Below, one piece after another: positions 1-6,504 of a stretch of DNA of 11,850 bases (positions are counted from its first letter, which is position 1; every line of letters starts with the position of its first letter). Source of the DNA: Cellvibrionales bacterium UBA1963. GTDB lineage: Bacteria > Pseudomonadota > Gammaproteobacteria > Pseudomonadales > UBA7434. The notes beneath the pieces were generated by a model. It was not told the origin of the DNA and ran no database searches. It was given only the letters and a program-made list of their open reading frames with translations. The stretch spans positions 4,352-16,201 of the forward strand of contig DDED01000190.1 of the NCBI GenBank assembly GCA_002336035.1, in the 5' to 3' direction. The translations under genes and the position numbers were made by a program.

Positions 1-48
1 ATGTTGGTATTCATGTTGGTATTCGTCTTGGCATTCGTGATGGCATTC
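1..48. repeat. 12-bp tandem repeat, four units, cut by the window edge
   Basis: Four consecutive 12-base units run from the first base: ATGTTGGTATTC twice, then GTCTTGGCATTC and GTGATGGCATTC. The last five bases of each unit are nearly fixed (GTATTC or GCATTC) and the first half varies. Twelve is a multiple of three, so frames stay open through the array. On the minus strand the units read Glu-Cys/Tyr-His/Gln-His/Asp (ECHHECQDEYQHEYQH). On the plus strand they read a hydrophobic MLVF-like string. The array may continue beyond the left edge, so the copy number is unknown. Confidence 0.85.
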
Positions 49-210
49 AATATAGACCTGAGCTTCTCTGTTGTTATTGATTATAGGCATGAACTTCCAT
101 TTTTTTCCATTATATAGCTCAATAATGTTTCGTTTTGATTGGCCGTTTCCCTTATTAGATCGAGCTCCACCACGATGAAAATAAACGGTACGGTGAGTGA
201 GCGTGCAAAT
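1..210 (-). CDS. Possible partial hypothetical protein running off the left edge
   Basis: The minus strand is open from just after a TAA at 211-213 down to the window edge. The predicted peptide has a basic, Gly/Asn/Lys-rich part, then a segment with ELYNGKKWKFMP, then a tetrapeptide-repeat tail (ECHHECQDEYQHEYQH) from the 12-bp array. No ATG, GTG or TTG opens the frame before the ATG at 88-90, which would leave a 30-residue start. That ATG has only a GGAAG placed too close to be a good ribosome site. It could be a gene that lost its 5' end, a gene starting at 90, or a chance frame kept open by the in-frame repeat. I do not recognise the family, and the strand and start are uncertain. Confidence 0.25.
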   Translation of the reverse strand, partial: MCTLTHRTVYFHRGGARSNKGNGQSKRNIIELYNGKKWKFMPIINNNREAQVYIECHHECQDEYQHEYQH

Positions 211-325
211 TTATAATAACAGGTCATTCTGATCTTGATTCTTGAAAAATTAACAGCATTTAAAAAATATCAACGTTGATCCGTCGGCATCAACATAATC
301 AAGCATGCTTCATTGAGCCCAAGTT

Positions 326-532
326 TTATCTTGCCTCTTTTTTACATGCAGAAAAAAAATTCCCCATACTAATAACATCTAACGCTTGAGTGAACGCATC
401 ATTGGATAGCATCAATGCAGGTTTAAATTTATCCGCGGTTATGACCATAAAAGCATGCATATCGATTGGATGATTGAACGTCGATGTTACGTTGTTCGTA
501 TTGAACTCAGTCGTGCTTTTTTTGAATTGCAA
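326..532 (-). CDS. Doubtful 68-codon hypothetical frame
   Basis: A 68-codon minus-strand frame begins at a TTG (530-532), with a stop two codons upstream and no convincing Shine-Dalgarno site. An internal ATG would give about 44 residues (MHAFMVITADKF...). The product is soluble-looking, with Asn/Thr-rich early residues and a basic end (ACKKEAR), and shows no signal peptide, membrane segment or motif I know. It sits in AT-rich sequence between the stub of a secreted protein (563-778) and the left-edge open frame. It may be a remnant or a chance frame. Confidence 0.2.
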   Translation of the reverse strand: MQFKKSTTEFNTNNVTSTFNHPIDMHAFMVITADKFKPALMLSNDAFTQALDVISMGNFFSACKKEAR

Positions 533-547
533 TACTTACGCTTATAC

Positions 548-569
548 GCATAAAGTCATGCCTTAATGC
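548..569. repeat. Imperfect inverted repeat at the end of the secreted-protein stub
   Basis: GCATAAAG (548-555) and CTTAATGC (562-569) are inverted copies with one mismatch around a six-base centre TCATGC. The stop codon of the stub gene (563-565) lies inside the right arm. There is no T-tract on either side, so it is not a good intrinsic terminator. It may mark the junction where the gene was cut short, or it may be chance. Confidence 0.4.
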
Positions 570-778
570 TGAATACACGTTACACCCGATTTGGTCAGCA
601 AGTCGCCGTAGTTATTGAACAGCCTGTCGTTGTTGGTCAGCGTGCCGTAAACGTCCATCGTGTTTTGGTTAGTATATGTCTCACCCGAGCTGATGGTGAG
701 GTCTTGCGCGTGTGCGCTGACACTGACCAATGCGCGTGACAGGGCGAGAGCAGCGGAGCGAGGCTTAATAAGTGTCAT
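563..778 (-). pseudogene. Truncated secreted protein: signal peptide plus Asn-rich repeat start
   Basis: The likely start is the ATG at 776-778: AAGG lies about eight bases upstream, and the product then opens with a classic signal peptide. A longer frame from 814 would add 12 residues in front of this. The 71-residue product has a basic start (MTLIKPRSAA), a short hydrophobic stretch and an Ala-x-Ala type cleavage site (SVSAHAQ, around residue 25). The mature part contains TNQNTMDVYGTLTNN and LFNNYGDLLTKSG. Such Asn/Gly/Leu-Thr phrases occur in beta-helical surface or secreted proteins with many degenerate repeats, which are far longer than 71 residues. The frame then stops soon after KSGVTCIQH. 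The codons are GC-richer than the flanking DNA, which suggests real and possibly transferred coding sequence. I infer a 3'-truncated remnant; a genuine small exported protein is the alternative. Confidence 0.5.
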
Positions 779-928
779 TGAGGAACCTTTTTTTATTGAT
801 GGCTTTATTCGCACACTGTGGCAATGCAGCTAATTGCATCTAGGCGACGTTATCTTACGATTATTCATCAAAGGAACTCAGCCCAATACGCGATCATTGC
901 TCACATTTAAATACATTGGATGTGTGTA

Positions 929-1081
929 TTAAGCCGATGAGTTTACTGAAATAATGATAAGTCTCGAAAAAATCAGTGGCTTGAGAATCGATGCCAACAA
1001 TTTAGGCATTTGCGCCATTTTGTCAAAAAAACCGTAAAATGCCACGGTCTTGGGCGCTTGAGTATGCCAGAACCTATTCAC
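929..1081 (-). CDS. Possible 50-residue hypothetical protein
   Basis: A minus-strand frame starts at GTG 1079-1081 and ends at TAA 929-931. The frame itself is open about eight codons further upstream to a TAG. The product begins VNRFWHTQAPKTVAFYG, continues FFDKMAQMPKLLASILKPL and ends with a hydrophobic, basic segment (IFSRLIIISVNSSA). It could be a small amphipathic or membrane-associated peptide, or a fragment of something larger. There is no clear ribosome site. The frame overlaps a hairpin that looks like a terminator for the upstream synthetase gene, so both calls need not be true. I do not recognise the family. Confidence 0.25.
   Translation of the reverse strand: MNRFWHTQAPKTVAFYGFFDKMAQMPKLLASILKPLIFSRLIIISVNSSA
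1025..1048 (-). terminator. Weak intrinsic terminator candidate downstream of the acyl-CoA synthetase
   Basis: Read on the minus strand, ACCGT, an eight-base loop (GGCATTTT) and ACGGT are followed directly by a run of T. The stem is only five base pairs but the T-tract is well placed. It lies about 200 bases past the stop of the synthetase gene, and no closer terminator was seen. Confidence 0.35.
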
Positions 1082-1249
1082 AGTCAATCTCAGAGCAATG
1101 ACCTATACTCGATCAATACGTGACATTTTACGCCAACTTATCCATCGTTGTTTATAAAACCGATGCGATTATGATCTATAAACTGTAGCAGAAGTCTTAT
1201 GCACCAATAAATATGCCAACGTCAAAAGCTTGATATAACACGATCAAAA

Positions 1250-2827
1250 TTAAACCGCTCGAGAATGACCTTGCCAGTACTGGGCTCGAATCACCTTTTT
1301 GTCGGGCTTGCCTACCGCTGTTAGGGGTATTGCATCAACGTAGTCAATCGACTTAGGGGTATGCACAGAGCCCTTGGCCGCTTTAACTTCAGCCATAATC
1401 GCTTTGGTTAGCTCCTCAGAAGATTCGACCCCAGGACGAAGCACAACAACCGCTTTTACCTCTTCGCCCCATTGCTCGCTTGGCACACCAACAACGGCGA
1501 CTTGAGCGACCGAGCCATTCGCTGAAACAACATCTTCAATCTCTCGAGGAAAAACATTAAAGCCACCAGTGACAATCATATCTTTAGTGCGATCAACAAT
1601 ATAAAGGAAACCTTCATCGTCCATACGCCCGACATCACCGGTATGCAACCAATCGCCATCTAAGGTTTCGGCTGTTTGCTCAGGCAAGCCAAGATAACCA
1701 AGCATGTTAATGGGGCCACGAACGCAGATCTCACCTTTTTCGCCTTGCGTTACTGGCTGATTATCACTGTCAAGTAACGCGACATTTAACCAACTGGTAG
1801 GACGTCCACATGAGCTAAGTCGTTCAGGCTTAGACAAATCATGATCTTCCTTGCGCATGTTAACTAACACCATGGGGGACTCTGACTGACCATAAAATTG
1901 GTAGAATATTTGGCCCCAACGCTCAATACCTTCTTTTAAACGCGCAGGTGACATTGGAGAAGCCCCGTAAAATATGGTTTCTAAACTTGATATGTCTGCG
2001 CTTTGAGCCGCGGGGGAATCTAACAACATATAAATCATAACCGGCACTAACATTGTCGCGGTAATTTTATGCTCTTCAATCATTTTGAAGATAACACTGG
2101 GATCAAAACCCTGAGCGACAAAAATGCAACCGCCCTTCTGCAATACCGGAACAAAAAATGCCGCACCTGCATGTGAAAGCGGTGTGGCAATCAACATCCT
2201 TAATTCTTCAGGAAACTGCCATTCAAGCATTTGAATCATGGTCATGTACGCAGAGGAACGATACGGCTGCATGACACCCTTAGGCTTGCCTGTGGTGCCG
2301 CCCGTGTAGATAATACTGCTAATGGCTTCTGGGTCAGCATCAGGAACAATGAGTGGCGATGGCTCAAAGGCATCAGCTAAGGCTGAATAGTCGTCACCAA
2401 CAGGCGTTTCGCCAAAAGACAGCAAATGCTTCAATGAAGGAACTTTATCTTTAAGCTCTTGTGCGCGCTGACCAAATACACTGCCATCAAAAATTAAGGC
2501 TTCGATACCTGCATCATTCATCACATAAGCATGGTCATCTAGCGACCCTAACGGATGCAATGATGTGCCACAACATCCCGCTAGCTGCATAGCCGCAATG
2601 TTATATAAAACTTCGGGGCGGTTACCAGAAATAACCGCAACTCGCATACCCGACATAACACCTTTAGATTGTAGTGCCTGAGTAAACTGACTCGTGCGCA
2701 AGCGAACATCTCGATACGTCGCGATTGTATCACCCAAGTACATACAAGGGCGGTCATCATAGCGATTTAAACCCTCAACAATTAATTGCGCAAGGAACGG
2801 CGGGGCATTCAGTACAGTATTAGTCAT
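1250..2827 (-). CDS. AMP-forming acyl-CoA synthetase (fatty acid or related acid CoA ligase)
   Basis: This 525-residue enzyme belongs to the adenylate-forming (ANL) superfamily. It would activate a carboxylic acid with ATP to an acyl-AMP and then form the CoA thioester in the cytoplasm. Visible motifs in order: the ATP-binding loop YTGGTTGKPKG (174-184), YGQSES (312-317, the usual YGxTE position), WLHTGDVG (393-400), DRTKDMIVTGGFNVFPREIE (412-431, the hinge and the start of the mobile C-terminal domain) and the C-terminal catalytic lysine region LTAVGKPDKK (Lys507). Length is normal for the family. The GKPDKK ending resembles ligases for fatty acids and for sterol or aromatic side-chain acids, but the substrate cannot be read from sequence. 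The ATG has a weak GAG about 11 bases upstream. It follows the M16 peptidase gene on the same strand after 107 bases, with a terminator-like hairpin in the gap, so co-transcription is uncertain. Confidence 0.93.
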   Translation of the reverse strand: MTNTVLNAPPFLAQLIVEGLNRYDDRPCMYLGDTIATYRDVRLRTSQFTQALQSKGVMSGMRVAVISGNRPEVLYNIAAMQLAGCCGTSLHPLGSLDDHAYVMNDAGIEALIFDGSVFGQRAQELKDKVPSLKHLLSFGETPVGDDYSALADAFEPSPLIVPDADPEAISSIIYTGGTTGKPKGVMQPYRSSAYMTMIQMLEWQFPEELRMLIATPLSHAGAAFFVPVLQKGGCIFVAQGFDPSVIFKMIEEHKITATMLVPVMIYMLLDSPAAQSADISSLETIFYGASPMSPARLKEGIERWGQIFYQFYGQSESPMVLVNMRKEDHDLSKPERLSSCGRPTSWLNVALLDSDNQPVTQGEKGEICVRGPINMLGYLGLPEQTAETLDGDWLHTGDVGRMDDEGFLYIVDRTKDMIVTGGFNVFPREIEDVVSANGSVAQVAVVGVPSEQWGEEVKAVVVLRPGVESSEELTKAIMAEVKAAKGSVHTPKSIDYVDAIPLTAVGKPDKKVIRAQYWQGHSRAV

Positions 2828-2880
2828 AGTAGCAATATCTCAATTATTCACGGCTAAAAATTGCAGTGTTATAGTAGTAA

Positions 2881-2902
2881 TAAAAAAGAGTATAAATACT
2901 CT
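2881..2902 (-). terminator. Weak intrinsic terminator candidate after the M16 peptidase gene
   Basis: On the minus strand, AGAGTA, the loop TTTA and TACTCT form a six-pair stem followed by a T-run and then ATTA. It lies about 33 bases past the peptidase stop and before the synthetase start. The stem has only two G-C pairs, so partial read-through into the synthetase gene is plausible. Confidence 0.4.
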
Positions 2903-2934
2903 ATTAAAGCTTTATTATTACGAATCTGAAAACA

Positions 2935-5742
2935 TTAATGTGAAAGAATAATAATAGGCGCAATATCAGCTTGCTCGAGCGAAGACTGCACTTGACTTAA
3001 ATCTCCAACAATAAGCCAAACCATTGATGCCGGATTTATATGCTGGGCAATTGACGGCAACAAATCGCTCACCGTTAGATCTCCGATTAAGCGCTGCTGT
3101 TGCTCAATATGATTCAACGGTCGTTCAAACTCGACCATACCCGAAAGTGCACCCAGCACAGAACGATTGGTTTCAAACTTACCGGGCAAACTTCGAACAA
3201 ACGAGGCTTTAAAACGATTTAGCTCTTCAACAGTCGGCGGATGATCAGAAATAAATGCGTTAGCTTCTCGAATAAGCTCCTGTAAAGATTCAGTCGTCTT
3301 ATCGGCCTGAACCGGTGCATAATATAATAATGGACGCTGTGACAAAGCGTCAGCTGCAATCGTTCTAGCGCCGTAGGCCCATCCTTTATCTTCGCGTAAA
3401 TTCATATTAATTCGCGAATTAAACGAACCGCCTAATATCTTACTTGCCATGTTAATGATATGAGCATCCTCCGCCCCTGTTGGCGGCAGTAGTTGACCAC
3501 CAAGTATCAAAGACTGCGATGCATTGGGTTTATCTATAAGATAAATAATCGCCTGATCGGGAGCAACAACTGTTGCAGATTTTCTTTCCGTTTTAGAAAA
3601 CATTTCAGACTTTTGATTAAGTTCATCATGCAACGCAACATCAACTACGGACCAACTATTAAAATACTTTTCTAGCAATGGTTCGATGGTCGTCCTTGGC
3701 AAGCCGCCAACAATCATCAACGTTGCATTATCAACCCCGTAGTTAGCTTGATGAAAGTCAATTAAGTGATTCCGCTCAATAGAGCTGACAGTATCCTTGT
3801 AGCCCGAACCTGTAAATGGGATGCCATAAACATGATCTTCTCCATAAAGTAAGGGCGGGAGTCGTCGTAAAGCAATTGAAAAAGGTGACGCTTGCTCTTG
3901 AACGATTTTGTCCAACCAATTGCTTTTTACGCGCTTGAGCTCATCTTCAGGGAAATCTGGTTGTCGAATGACATTACTAAATAATGCCAAGGATGCTTCA
4001 AAATTATCATCTAGGGCCGACAGCGAAACAGTGGACGAGTCTAATGAAGCGCTAACGCTAATCCCGGCTCCTAACATTTCAAGTTTATCGGCAATATCAA
4101 GCGCTGACATATTGGCAGCACCTTCGTCTAACATTGCAGCAGTCACTGAGGCTATACCCAACTGATTAGAAGGGTCAGCAGCGTAGCCACTGCCAAATTG
4201 CATTAAAATCTCAGTCACCGGAACAGCACTTCGCTGCGTGAATAACACTCGAAGACCGTTCGATAAAAAAAACTCTTCTGGCTCAGGTAAATTCAACACT
4301 GGAACAGCACCAGGACTAGGCAAGCTTGATCGATCAGCACCATGTTCAGCAACCTGATAAGATTTTTGAGGCTTGATTACTAAATTATAATCGCCGTTAC
4401 TCAGCCAGCGCTCTGCAGCGGCCTTTAGTTGACGACGCGTCATTGAGTTTAATCGTGATAGATCTCGCTTAAAAAGTTTGGCTTCGCCAAGATAAGTGTG
4501 ATAGCGAGCTAGTGTTTGCGCCTTTCCGCTAAAGCCTCCAATTTTTTCTAAGCTTCTTATTTGGCTGGCCATAACAGTGGTCTTGACGCGCTGCAACTCT
4601 TTTCGACTGACACCTTTCTTGATTAGTAACTCGACTTCTTCAGTTAAAATACTTTCAACCCGTGCAATGTCAGCATTTGGCTTAAGATAAACTTCAAGCT
4701 CAAACATACCGGCTATTTCAAAACCTTGCTGAGAGGCTACCACTGAGGTTGCTAACTGCTCCTGGTAAACCAGTCGCTGATACAAGCGAGAATTTTTACC
4801 CTGAGCCAAAACACTTGCAACAACTTGCAACGCCAAATGATCGTGATCGCCAAATGGCGGCGTATTCCAAGCTCTTGTTAAACGCGTTTGTGGAACGTCG
4901 TCAAACAGAATTTCGCGCCGCGTCTCATGCCGTTTGGCGATCCACCGCTCTTGCTTATTTTGTGATGGGCCCGAAGCAATATCACCAAAATAATGCTTTA
5001 CTTTAACAAAAGCCTGCTCAGGATCAACGTCACCCGCAATGACTAATGTCGCATTTGCGGCACCGTAAAAGCGAGCAAACCAATCTTTTACGTCGTCCAA
5101 GGATGCGGCTTCAAGATCCTCCATCGAACCAATAGTACTCCACGAATATGGATGCCCGGCTGGAAACATTGCAGCTAACTGTACGTATTGCGCCTTGCCA
5201 TACGGTCGATTATCGCTTTGACGTTTTTCGTTTTTAACAACGTCGCGTTGCTCATCTAAGCGTTCTTGCGTAACCGCATTGATAAAATGGCCCATGCGAT
5301 CGGACTCCATCCAAAGCACCATATCAAGAGCGGGAGCAGGCACATTTTGGAAGTAATTAGTCCGATCAAACCACGTCGTTCCATTAAGGTCCGTACCACC
5401 GGCTTCTTGCAAAGGCAAAAACCATTCTCCGTCATAATTCTCAGAGCCGTTGAACATTAAATGCTCAAACAGATGGGCGAAGCCTGTAATCCCAGGCCGC
5501 TCATCCTTGGATCCCACGTGATACCAAATATTAACAGTTACAATAGGCGCCTTGTTGTCCTCATGAACCAACAGAGTTAACCCATTATCAAGCTCAAACT
5601 CGGTGTACGGAATATCAATATTTTCAGTCACATCAGCATGGCTCAAAGGTGATAACAAAACAGTGCCCAAAGTAAACACCAAAATACTGCAAGTAATCAA
5701 CCTAAGTAATTGATTTAAATATCTTTTAATAACAAAAAACAT
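2935..5742 (-). CDS. Exported two-lobed M16 family zinc metallopeptidase (insulinase/pitrilysin-like)
   Basis: The 935-residue product has an N-terminal signal peptide: basic MFFVIKRYLNQLLR, a hydrophobic core and SHA before about residue 37. It probably acts in the periplasm or at the envelope. Two M16 halves follow. The first carries the inverted zinc motif HLFEH (90-94: His90 and His94 as ligands, Glu93 catalytic), with the third ligand likely Glu172 in VVKNEKRQ. The second half starts near 490 and has AMLDEGA (536-542) where the zinc motif would be, so it is catalytically dead. It keeps the conserved Arg/Tyr pair in NLREDKGWAYGA (Arg783, Tyr790), which in the family helps hold substrate. 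This active-plus-inactive layout is typical of bacterial tandem M16 proteases that degrade peptides in an enclosed chamber. The ATG has AGAGAG eight bases upstream. The substrate is unknown. Confidence 0.94.
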   Translation of the reverse strand: MFFVIKRYLNQLLRLITCSILVFTLGTVLLSPLSHADVTENIDIPYTEFELDNGLTLLVHEDNKAPIVTVNIWYHVGSKDERPGITGFAHLFEHLMFNGSENYDGEWFLPLQEAGGTDLNGTTWFDRTNYFQNVPAPALDMVLWMESDRMGHFINAVTQERLDEQRDVVKNEKRQSDNRPYGKAQYVQLAAMFPAGHPYSWSTIGSMEDLEAASLDDVKDWFARFYGAANATLVIAGDVDPEQAFVKVKHYFGDIASGPSQNKQERWIAKRHETRREILFDDVPQTRLTRAWNTPPFGDHDHLALQVVASVLAQGKNSRLYQRLVYQEQLATSVVASQQGFEIAGMFELEVYLKPNADIARVESILTEEVELLIKKGVSRKELQRVKTTVMASQIRSLEKIGGFSGKAQTLARYHTYLGEAKLFKRDLSRLNSMTRRQLKAAAERWLSNGDYNLVIKPQKSYQVAEHGADRSSLPSPGAVPVLNLPEPEEFFLSNGLRVLFTQRSAVPVTEILMQFGSGYAADPSNQLGIASVTAAMLDEGAANMSALDIADKLEMLGAGISVSASLDSSTVSLSALDDNFEASLALFSNVIRQPDFPEDELKRVKSNWLDKIVQEQASPFSIALRRLPPLLYGEDHVYGIPFTGSGYKDTVSSIERNHLIDFHQANYGVDNATLMIVGGLPRTTIEPLLEKYFNSWSVVDVALHDELNQKSEMFSKTERKSATVVAPDQAIIYLIDKPNASQSLILGGQLLPPTGAEDAHIINMASKILGGSFNSRINMNLREDKGWAYGARTIAADALSQRPLLYYAPVQADKTTESLQELIREANAFISDHPPTVEELNRFKASFVRSLPGKFETNRSVLGALSGMVEFERPLNHIEQQQRLIGDLTVSDLLPSIAQHINPASMVWLIVGDLSQVQSSLEQADIAPIIILSH

Positions 5743-5777
5743 AGTGGAATCTCTCTAAAATAACATGATCAACAAAT

Positions 5778-5806
5778 AACATAAATACTTAACGCTCTCG
5801 ACTCAA
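5778..5806 (-). promoter_or_regulatory. Candidate sigma70 promoter for the M16 peptidase gene
   Basis: On the minus strand, TTGAGT (5801-5806) and TATGTT (5778-5783) are separated by 17 bases, each matching consensus at four of six positions. Transcription would begin about 30 bases before the peptidase ATG. Confidence 0.45.
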
Positions 5807-5854
5807 CGGAACAATCATACAGGTGAATCCATCAAAACCGTCATCTAATCAATC

Positions 5855-5883
5855 TTGAGCCTATCTACTTGGCTCACTATAAT
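5855..5883 (+). promoter_or_regulatory. Good sigma70 promoter for the SnoaL-like gene
   Basis: TTGAGC (5855-5860) and a perfect TATAAT (5878-5883) are separated by exactly 17 bases. The expected start near 5890 gives a leader of about 70 bases. The TTG of the -35 box also opens the longest reading frame of this gene, but that TTG is upstream of the transcript and cannot be its start codon. Confidence 0.7.
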
Positions 5884-5949
5884 TGATTTTAAGTTTACTG
5901 TGACAAAACAGCCTTGCAAAGGTTCGTTACCGCCTTTAACCAACGATCC

Positions 5950-5954
5950 AGGAG
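5950..5954 (+). promoter_or_regulatory. Ribosome binding site that fixes the SnoaL-like start
   Basis: AGGAG lies eight bases before the ATG at 5963. No comparable site precedes the in-frame upstream codons. Confidence 0.8.
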
Positions 5955-5962
5955 TAGATATT

Positions 5963-6427
5963 ATGGCATTACCCAGCAAAGAAGCACTCTGGAATTGGGC
6001 AACAAATTACGATAAATTATGGACAGCTGGTGATCGTCAAGGCTGGATTGATAATTATCATACGGTTGTTAAAACGGATGCTGTCAGAATGTTTGACCCT
6101 GTCGCCACCCCTGAAAAATTTGGCTTCAAACATTGCTGTAGCGACTCTTATGATTTATTTCAGCCCAATGTGAAATTTCATATCCCTAAAGAAACACTCT
6201 TTATCTTAGGCAATGAGGTCAGCTGGGTAATGAATAATATCATTACCTCCAATGGTAAGGAGTTTATGGAGCCCAGCATTGAAACTTTTAAATTTGAACC
6301 CGACGGTTCTCTAGCGATTAAAACATTCTATCGAATACCCCAGCACACCAATGATGAACTAGGCACCATGTTTAAAACTTACCTGCCTGATAATGATGGT
6401 AGAACAGGAATCAAGAATGCAGGTTAA
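5963..6427 (+). CDS. SnoaL-like / NTF2-like small protein of unknown substrate
   Basis: The product is 154 residues from ATG 5963, chosen because AGGAG sits eight bases upstream and the promoter overlaps the longer frame beginning at 5855. It starts MALPSKEALWNWATNYDKLW, followed by AGDRQGWIDNYH. This Trp/Tyr-rich opening helix, followed by Gly-Asp and an acidic strand (DPVATPEKFG), is the usual look of the cone-shaped alpha+beta SnoaL/NTF2 fold. The later part alternates strand-like segments (VSWVMNNIIT, IETFKFEPDGSLAIKTFYRIP). No signal peptide is present, so it is cytoplasmic. Family members include isomerases, cyclases, dehydratases and non-enzymatic binding proteins, often beside lipid, steroid or polyketide genes. 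The nearby acyl-CoA synthetase is compatible with that but is not adjacent and lies on the other strand. It is a single-gene unit with its own promoter and terminator. Confidence 0.8.
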   Translation: MALPSKEALWNWATNYDKLWTAGDRQGWIDNYHTVVKTDAVRMFDPVATPEKFGFKHCCSDSYDLFQPNVKFHIPKETLFILGNEVSWVMNNIITSNGKEFMEPSIETFKFEPDGSLAIKTFYRIPQHTNDELGTMFKTYLPDNDGRTGIKNAG

Positions 6428-6460
6428 AGGAAAAACTAGCTAAGAAGTTAATTAATGATA

Positions 6461-6490
6461 AAAAAAAAGCTGCAATCGCAGCTTTTTTTT
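6461..6490. terminator. Strong bidirectional intrinsic terminator
   Basis: Eight A, then GCTGC, the loop AATC, GCAGC and eight T form a 13-pair stem whose A/T flanks give a U-tract in either direction. It sits 33 bases after the plus-strand SnoaL-like gene and 14 bases after the minus-strand acnB stop, so it most likely ends both convergent transcripts. Confidence 0.9.
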
Positions 6491-6504
6491 AAAGAGCCGA
6501 CAAA

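Larger units (their letters stand above)
815..1249. other. Gene-poor stretch between the stub gene and the acyl-CoA synthetase
   Basis: This AT-rich gap holds no strong gene. It contains one 50-codon minus-strand frame (929-1081), a terminator-like hairpin (1025-1048) and short inverted repeats of low significance, such as ATGCA/TGCAT around 826-840 and AATACA/TGTATT around 909-930. No tRNA-like cloverleaf was found. Confidence 0.6.

Noticed and set aside
1..117. Plus-strand frame of 38 codons beginning with a hydrophobic MLVF repeat
   Set aside because: The hydrophobic pattern is forced by the 12-bp repeat, and it ends at a TAG soon after. It could only be the tail of a gene to the left, with no further support.
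270..310. Two perfect 10-bp palindromes as a paired operator or a recombination site
   Set aside because: They have different sequences (TCAACGTTGA and AAGCATGCTT) and no regulator or integrase gene is nearby, so they are not called as a site.
3024..5460. Several plus-strand frames of 60-85 codons opposite the M16 peptidase gene
   Set aside because: They are antisense to a clearly coding, motif-rich gene, have no ribosome sites and show no family features.
5963..6427. Assigning the SnoaL-like protein as a steroid isomerase or polyketide cyclase
   Set aside because: The fold family is broad, I could not identify a specific catalytic set, and the neighbourhood is not a steroid or polyketide cluster.
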